Shown here: piece by piece, positions 53,308-57,544 of the stretch
How positions within the stretch are numbered: the stretch's first letter is position 1
How the letters are laid out: each line of letters begins with the position of its first letter
Origin: Methanomassiliicoccales archaeon
GTDB taxonomy: Archaea > Thermoplasmatota > Thermoplasmata > RBG-16-68-12 > SOIM01
Assembly: GCA_030593885.1 (NCBI GenBank)
Contig: JAUVGH010000008.1
Location: 1 to 57,544, forward strand
DNA: 57,544 nt
Reading direction: 5' to 3'
Position numbers and translations under genes: made by a program
Notes under the pieces: generated by a model
Database searches by the model: none
What the model was told of the DNA's origin: nothing
Seen by the model: the letters and a program-made list of their open reading frames with translations, nothing else

Positions 53308-54262
53308 GTCCTTCCAGTTTTTCGAGCAGAGCACAGGATTTGCATATTTCGGACAGAGTTGGCTCTCCGCAGTTCTTACAGCTTCCAAGTTCCGCCCGCG
53401 GGTACATGTTCTGAAGTGCTGGCTGGATTGAATCGTATGTGCTTAGGATTCCGTGTTTGGTTCCCGGCGATGACCTCTCTAGGTCGTACAGGATGTCCCT
53501 GAACTTGCCCCTGAAGGCTCTTTCTGCATAAGGGCACTCGGCATTGTGGATATCCATTCCCTTGAGCATCGAGAAGATGTAGACCTCCTTTTCGGGTATG
53601 GCCCTTAATGGCTGGATTCGTCGTATCAAACCCTTCTGAGATCTTGTATGAGGACCCATTCTGGCAAGCTTCTCAACATCCCCTCTGGCGAAGTTCATCA
53701 AAACTGACTGAGTTGTGTCATCCAGGTTAAGGCCAGTGGCTAGGTAGTTCACCCCGATCTCCTTTGCCTTCGAGTTGAGCGCTTTCCTTCTGAAGACGCC
53801 ACAGTAGGTGCAGGGTATTGTCCCCGGATCGTTCTTCGCGATCTCGTCCATGGTCCATCCGACCAGTTCCTTGAATGTCACAACATGATGAGGGATCCCT
53901 CTCTTCTCACAGAAATCCCTGGCCATCCTCAAACTCTCAGGACGGTAGCCTTCAATCCCTTCATCCACCGTGATCGCATGCAGCTCCATGTCCCTTCTCT
54001 TTGATATCAGCTCATCCAGAACCCAGGTGGTTACGATACTGTCCTTCCCACCGGACAACGCAACCGCGATCTTCGTATCCGCCTTGAACTCGCACTGCCT
54101 CCTCATCTCCTTCTTGACCCTCTTGTCGAAGAACTCGAAGAAATGGTCCTCGCAGAGATGGTTACCGCTGTAACGAATGAAGGTAACCGCTGGCTTGGAG
54201 CACTTGGTGCAGTCCACGAGATACCAATGGCGTGAGCCGATAAGAAACTGACGTATTCTCAT
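53291..54262 (-). CDS. ttuA: tRNA 2-thiouridine synthetase, TtuA/NcsA family
   Basis: 323 residues. Zinc fingers at both ends (CTKC...CEDH near the N-terminus; CKNCGEPT and CKSC at the C-terminus) around a PP-loop ATPase domain with VALSGGKDSIVT. CTYCG and a later CPYAE fit the cluster-binding cysteines of this family. Thiolates U34 or U54 of tRNA. Divergent from rfcS with a shared, symmetric TATA box; the ATG at 54262 fits a leaderless message, though a GTG at VDCTKC is possible. Confidence 0.9.
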   Translation of the reverse strand: MRIRQFLIGSRHWYLVDCTKCSKPAVTFIRYSGNHLCEDHFFEFFDKRVKKEMRRQCEFKADTKIAVALSGGKDSIVTTWVLDELISKRRDMELHAITVDEGIEGYRPESLRMARDFCEKRGIPHHVVTFKELVGWTMDEIAKNDPGTIPCTYCGVFRRKALNSKAKEIGVNYLATGLNLDDTTQSVLMNFARGDVEKLARMGPHTRSQKGLIRRIQPLRAIPEKEVYIFSMLKGMDIHNAECPYAERAFRGKFRDILYDLERSSPGTKHGILSTYDSIQPALQNMYPRAELGSCKNCGEPTLSEICKSCALLEKLEGLRTAP

Positions 54263-54277
54263 CGAGCCCTACTAAAA

Positions 54278-54289
54278 CCTTAATAAAGG
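54278..54289. promoter_or_regulatory. Shared near-palindromic TATA box for ttuA and rfcS
   Basis: CCTTAATAAAGG reads almost the same on both strands (CCTTTATTAAGG). It lies about 21 nt from the ttuA start on one side and 40 nt from rfcS on the other. No second AT-rich element exists in the 61-bp gap, so one TATA may serve both directions. Confidence 0.55.
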
Positions 54290-54323
54290 TTCAGACCATT
54301 TCCCGCCAACAAAGGGGGAGGCT

Positions 54324-55292
54324 GTGAAGGAAGTTTGGGTCGAGAAGTACCGACCAGACAAGCTGGCGGATGTGGCGGGTCAGGACGAGATAGTAGAGAG
54401 GTTGACCGCCTACGCCAAGACCAGGAGCCTTCCACATTTGCTTTTTGCCGGACCGGCTGGTACCGGGAAGACGACATGCGCCATCGCCCTCGCCAAGGAG
54501 CTTTTCGGGGAGAGCTGGAAGATCAACTTCCATGAGCTGAACGCCTCTGATGAGAGGGGTATCAACATTGTAAGAACAAAGATAAAGGAATATGCGAGGA
54601 CCGCCCCTATAGGTGAAGGCGGGTTCAAGATAATCTTCCTGGATGAGGCCGATGCCCTGACCCACGATGCTCAGGCGGCGTTGAGGAGAACGATGGAGAA
54701 GTACACCGCCACGTGCAGGTTCGTCCTTTCATGCAATTACTCTTCAAAGATCATAGAGCCCATTCAGTCCAGATGTGCGGTGTTCAGGTTCAGGCCGTTG
54801 AAGCCGGAGCCGATAGAGAAGTACCTGAACAAGATCGCCAAGGCCGAGAAGTTGAAGATCACCAAGGACGGAATGGACAGTATCATCTACATCGCCCAAG
54901 GAGACATGAGGAAGGCCATCAATTCATTGCAGGTTGCGGCCTCACTTTCGGACACCATAGACGAGGATGCGTTGTACAAGACTGCGACGATCGCCAGGCC
55001 AGATGACGTGAAGAAGCTTCTGGATATCGCTCTTACAGGCAAGTTCTTGGCGACCCGAGAGAAGCTGGACGAGCTGTTGATAGAATACGGTCTTTCTGGC
55101 GAGGACGTCATCAGGCAGATACACAGGACGATATTCGATCTGAGCATCGATGAGGCATACAAGGTCCAGCTGGTTGACAGGCTGGGGGAAGCGGAGTTCA
55201 GGATGGTGGAAGGGAGCAACGAGAGGATACAGTTGGAGGCTTTGCTGGCTCATTTTGTTGTCATTGGATTGGAGATGCAGAAGGGCAAGTGA
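54324..55292 (+). CDS. rfcS: Replication factor C small subunit
   Basis: 322 residues. AAA+ clamp-loader subunit: WVEKYRPDKLADVAGQ, Walker A FAGPAGTGKTT, Walker B IIFLDEADAL, SRC motif QSRCAVFRF. Loads PCNA on DNA. Starts with GTG after GGGGGAGG. The next gene can start with a GTG overlapping its stop. Confidence 0.97.
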   Translation: MKEVWVEKYRPDKLADVAGQDEIVERLTAYAKTRSLPHLLFAGPAGTGKTTCAIALAKELFGESWKINFHELNASDERGINIVRTKIKEYARTAPIGEGGFKIIFLDEADALTHDAQAALRRTMEKYTATCRFVLSCNYSSKIIEPIQSRCAVFRFRPLKPEPIEKYLNKIAKAEKLKITKDGMDSIIYIAQGDMRKAINSLQVAASLSDTIDEDALYKTATIARPDDVKKLLDIALTGKFLATREKLDELLIEYGLSGEDVIRQIHRTIFDLSIDEAYKVQLVDRLGEAEFRMVEGSNERIQLEALLAHFVVIGLEMQKGK

Positions 55293-56422
55293 AGCACCAG
55301 CCATTCCAGCTAGTAAAAACAAATAAATACCCCCTCGTCGAATTCCATTTTGGAGGGAAAGGGCTGAAAGCGTCAAGAACTCTCTCTTGCATACTGGTGG
55401 CGATCTTTCTACTTGGCACGTTTACAATGAATGTGGTTTCCGAGAAAGAGCTGGCCCCAGACTTCACCGTGGATGACGTCGACGGTGGGACATTTACCCT
55501 ATCTGACAACAGAGGTAAGGTGGTCTTCATCGATTTCCTGTACACAGATTGTGCACACTGTGTGAGCATACAGGAAGAGCTGAAGAAGCTGAGAGGGAAC
55601 TTCACCGAGCAGGAACTTGTGATGATATCGATAAGCACGGACGATCGTGACAGCGTGGCGGACGTCAGTGACTTCAAGTATACCTATGGGGGGAACTGGC
55701 AGTATGCGAAGGGCGGTCTGAATATTGAAATGGCTTATGAAATTCATTACACGCCCACTGAGTATATCATAGATGTCAACGGCTATGTCTACTCATCTCT
55801 GGTGGGATACAGGGAATGGGGGGAACTGGCCGACGATATTGAGGCAGCGAAAACAGGGTACGTCCCTCCGACGAACCCTCCTCCGAATAAGAGAGATCTA
55901 GCCCCGGATTTCACTCTTGTGGATGTTGACGGAAACATTTTCACGCTCTCTGACTACCAAGGCAGAGTTGTCATCATAGATTTCTTCGCCATATCTTGCC
56001 CTCAATGCTATCAAATGCAGCAGGAGCTAGAGGATGTCAGGCAGGTCTACAGCGACGAGGAGGTTGTGATAATATCAATATCCCTTATCGACACGAATGA
56101 GGAGATCAGACAGCACAGGTCACTTCATGGAGGAGACTGGGTCTATGCGAGGGACGATCAGGCCCTAAACGCATCCTATGGAGTTTATCGTCTCCCTACC
56201 GAATGCGTGATAGACGTCAATGGCTATATCCAATCCTGCACTGCTGACATCGTAGCGTCAGAAGAACTGGTCATTGACATCGAGGATGCAAAGACGGGAT
56301 ATGAACCTCCACCGGACGACTCTGAACACGGCATTAACTGGTTTTTCATTCTCACAATCATCGCAGTGTTCATGGTCTTGGCAGTGATATTGATTTGGTG
56401 GGGCTTGAGGAAAAAACAGTAA
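55289..56422 (+). CDS. Membrane-anchored protein with two thioredoxin/TlpA-like domains
   Basis: Up to 377 residues. Signal/anchor near residues 30-50 (ILVAIFLLGTFTMNVV), two peroxiredoxin/TlpA-like domains (APDFTVDDVDGGTFTLSDNRGKVVFIDF with DCAHC; APDFTLVDVDGNIFTLSDYQGRVVIIDF with SCPQC), and a C-terminal helix (FFILTIIAVFMVLAVILIWWGL). Both CxxC-type sites appear usable for disulfide exchange outside the cell. The GTG at 55289 overlaps the rfcS stop; a TATA-like AATAAATAC at about 55322-55330 and GGAGGG at 55352 suggest a later start instead. Confidence 0.8.
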   Translation: MKHQPFQLVKTNKYPLVEFHFGGKGLKASRTLSCILVAIFLLGTFTMNVVSEKELAPDFTVDDVDGGTFTLSDNRGKVVFIDFLYTDCAHCVSIQEELKKLRGNFTEQELVMISISTDDRDSVADVSDFKYTYGGNWQYAKGGLNIEMAYEIHYTPTEYIIDVNGYVYSSLVGYREWGELADDIEAAKTGYVPPTNPPPNKRDLAPDFTLVDVDGNIFTLSDYQGRVVIIDFFAISCPQCYQMQQELEDVRQVYSDEEVVIISISLIDTNEEIRQHRSLHGGDWVYARDDQALNASYGVYRLPTECVIDVNGYIQSCTADIVASEELVIDIEDAKTGYEPPPDDSEHGINWFFILTIIAVFMVLAVILIWWGLRKKQ

Positions 56423-56584
56423 ACATACACAGCAACTTGCGAGACCTACTTGAACCGCCCACTCCATGAAATTCATAATTTCTCTGACGTCCGGTGGAAA
56501 GGTCATCACGTCAGCATTGGGCCCACTTCCCTTTATGCGAAAACTAGAAGTATGCCAAAATACCATAAGCTTCAGGGTGGTAAA

Positions 56585-56851
56585 ATGGCAGACATCATCG
56601 CAATCGATAAAAGCGGGCGCATCGTTATCCCGAAGGCCATTAGGGATGTGATGAACATCAAAGAGGGTACGAAGTTCTTGATATCGGAGGGGCAATACGG
56701 ACGCATCGAGCTCCAGAAATTCGATGCAGAGGATATTGCCGCGCGCTTAGAAGAAGAACTGAAGGATGTGGATTTCGACGCGATAGAAAAGAAGGTCAGG
56801 AAGGAAATGGATGAGTGGCTCAGAAAAGAACACCCAGATCTTTATGATTGA
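56585..56851 (+). CDS. AbrB/SpoVT-type antitoxin
   Basis: 88 residues from the ATG giving MADIIAIDKSGRIVIPKAIRD. Swapped-hairpin DNA-binding domain (KSGRIVIPKAIRDVMNIKEG) at the N-terminus and an acidic helical C-terminus (DIAARLEEELKDVDFDAIEKK) expected to bind the toxin. The toxin frame begins inside its last codons. The frame is open upstream but that part is non-coding in character. Confidence 0.85.
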   Translation: MADIIAIDKSGRIVIPKAIRDVMNIKEGTKFLISEGQYGRIELQKFDAEDIAARLEEELKDVDFDAIEKKVRKEMDEWLRKEHPDLYD

Positions 56852-57251
56852 TACGAATGTACTCATTGCGGCCATGAAGAATCCGAGGGTGGAAGGAAAG
56901 GCGCTGCAGTTGGTTCTCCACATGATCAAGAGGGAGGACATCAGGATTGTGGGAAATCATCACCTATTGAAGGAGATGTTCGGCTATGCCCAGAGATTCG
57001 GGTCCAAATTCGCATTGGATTTGGTGTGGAGCTTGCTGGGTAGGATGGAAGTCATATACGTGGGGAAGAACTTGAAGCGGGCGTGCAAGAAGTACTTCGA
57101 CACTCCGCGCAAGGCTGATATCCTCCACGCGGCCACTTGTCTCAAAGCGGATGCTGTCTTGATCACCAACGATAAGGACTTTGACAGAATCCATGATGAG
57201 GATATCATCAGAGTCTGGAGCATATCAGAGGCGGTGAAAAATCTTCTTTGA
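56844..57251 (+). CDS. PIN-domain toxin (VapC-like ribonuclease)
   Basis: 135 residues from the ATG giving MIDTNVLIAAMKN, the first catalytic aspartate. Also KADILHAATCLKADAVLITNDKDFDRI, carrying the further acidic residues of the PIN active site. It overlaps the antitoxin gene by 8 nt, the usual arrangement of type II toxin-antitoxin operons. Expected substrate is RNA; the specific target is unknown. Confidence 0.87.
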   Translation: MIDTNVLIAAMKNPRVEGKALQLVLHMIKREDIRIVGNHHLLKEMFGYAQRFGSKFALDLVWSLLGRMEVIYVGKNLKRACKKYFDTPRKADILHAATCLKADAVLITNDKDFDRIHDEDIIRVWSISEAVKNLL

Positions 57252-57322
57252 CTGAGTCACTCCAAGAGAATGTGAGAGTCTGACATACAAAGCATGTTGT
57301 TCGCACCGCTAACGTTTGCACG

Positions 57323-57544
57323 TTATCTCATATCAAGCTCGTCTGCATATGCTTCGTGTGGATGTAACTTGAAATCCGTATTCCTCCTTTCTGCCATCTT
57401 CTTGAAGAAGTCCGACGCCTTGGTCGATGATCTGCGAATTATCAGTCTGTTCCCTTCGACCGATAGAACTACTTCTGTTCCAGGGAACATCCCTAGGGCA
57501 GCTCGCAGGGGCTCTGGAATGACTATCTCTCCGTCTGGACCAAT
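57323..57544 (-). CDS. Partial AbrB-family antitoxin, cut by the window end
   Basis: 73 residues visible at the right edge; the N-terminus lies beyond 57544. GPDGEIVIPEPLRAALGMFPGTEVVL is a swapped-hairpin domain, followed by VEGNRLIIRRS and a tail ending ADELDMR. It converges with the PIN toxin gene. A partner toxin on the minus strand would have to follow downstream; that space is occupied by the other pair, so it may be orphaned or have its partner upstream. Confidence 0.75.
   Translation of the reverse strand: MGPDGEIVIPEPLRAALGMFPGTEVVLSVEGNRLIIRRSSTKASDFFKKMAERRNTDFKLHPHEAYADELDMR

Overview
This window is chromosomal DNA of an archaeon, most probably a euryarchaeon related to the Thermoplasmata. 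Evidence for an archaeon: PurP-type FAICAR synthetase, DtdA/GEK1 deacylase, KptA with a zinc ribbon, FEN-1 and RFC small subunit, LSm protein, eS1 (S3Ae) ribosomal protein, ATP-dependent DNA ligase, PyrB/PyrI, TtuA/NcsA thiolase, a spliced tRNA-Met, and TATA boxes about 25 nt before many start codons (leaderless mRNAs). The phylum call is an inference from gene content (DUF835 proteins, GvpD/KaiC-like ATPase, PKD-rich surface proteins). No plasmid backbone, phage genes, insertion sequence or CRISPR array was seen.

Layout. 0-2 kb: a bacterial-type glutaminyl-tRNA synthetase gene sits between the two tRNA-Gln isoacceptors (CUG and UUG). 2-8 kb: purP, an RDD membrane protein, kptA, dtdA, then a polX-udg base-repair pair. 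8-15.7 kb: a KaiC/GvpD-like ATPase, four related winged-helix (wHTH) regulators and a DUF835 protein, several of them preceded by a GATAATCA-based imperfect palindrome. Inside this stretch lie a 45-residue ORF, a well-folded candidate ncRNA on the minus strand and a minus-strand purine/MTA salvage operon (nucleoside phosphorylase, deaminase, hpt). 15.8-22.5 kb: pyrBI, a coiled-coil protein, fen1, a DUF92 membrane protein, a glmM/nucleotidyltransferase pair, LSm and an EF-Tu-domain-II-like protein. 22.5-33.5 kb: an all-alpha unknown protein diverging from a membrane DUF835 protein, a large PKD surface protein, an MFS permease, and a zinc/cadmium P-type ATPase with its ArsR repressor and operator.

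33.5-35.7 kb: a KamA-family radical SAM aminomutase lies between a tRNA-Met gene (39-nt intron) and a 20-bp direct copy of that tRNA's 3' end, which looks like an old integration scar. Next to it, eS1 carries a 165-residue Glu/Pro repeat tail. 37-46 kb is a surface-protein island: four large exported proteins. One is a membrane-spanning regulator with a beta-helix/PKD exterior and two cytoplasmic wHTH domains, coupled to a 41-residue ORF. 46-55 kb is housekeeping (M29-like protein with missing metal ligands, serS, purB, lig, purA, ttuA, rfcS). The end holds a membrane-anchored tandem thioredoxin-like protein and an AbrB/PIN toxin-antitoxin pair facing another partial AbrB antitoxin.

Functional themes: purine metabolism is spread over purP, purB, purA and the salvage operon; translation quality and tRNA modification over glnS, serS, dtdA, kptA and ttuA; DNA repair and replication over polX, udg, fen1, lig and rfcS. 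The least explained material is the wHTH/DUF835/KaiC-like cluster with its shared operators, the minus-strand ncRNA, the tRNA-Gln/glnS cassette and the surface-sensor regulator.
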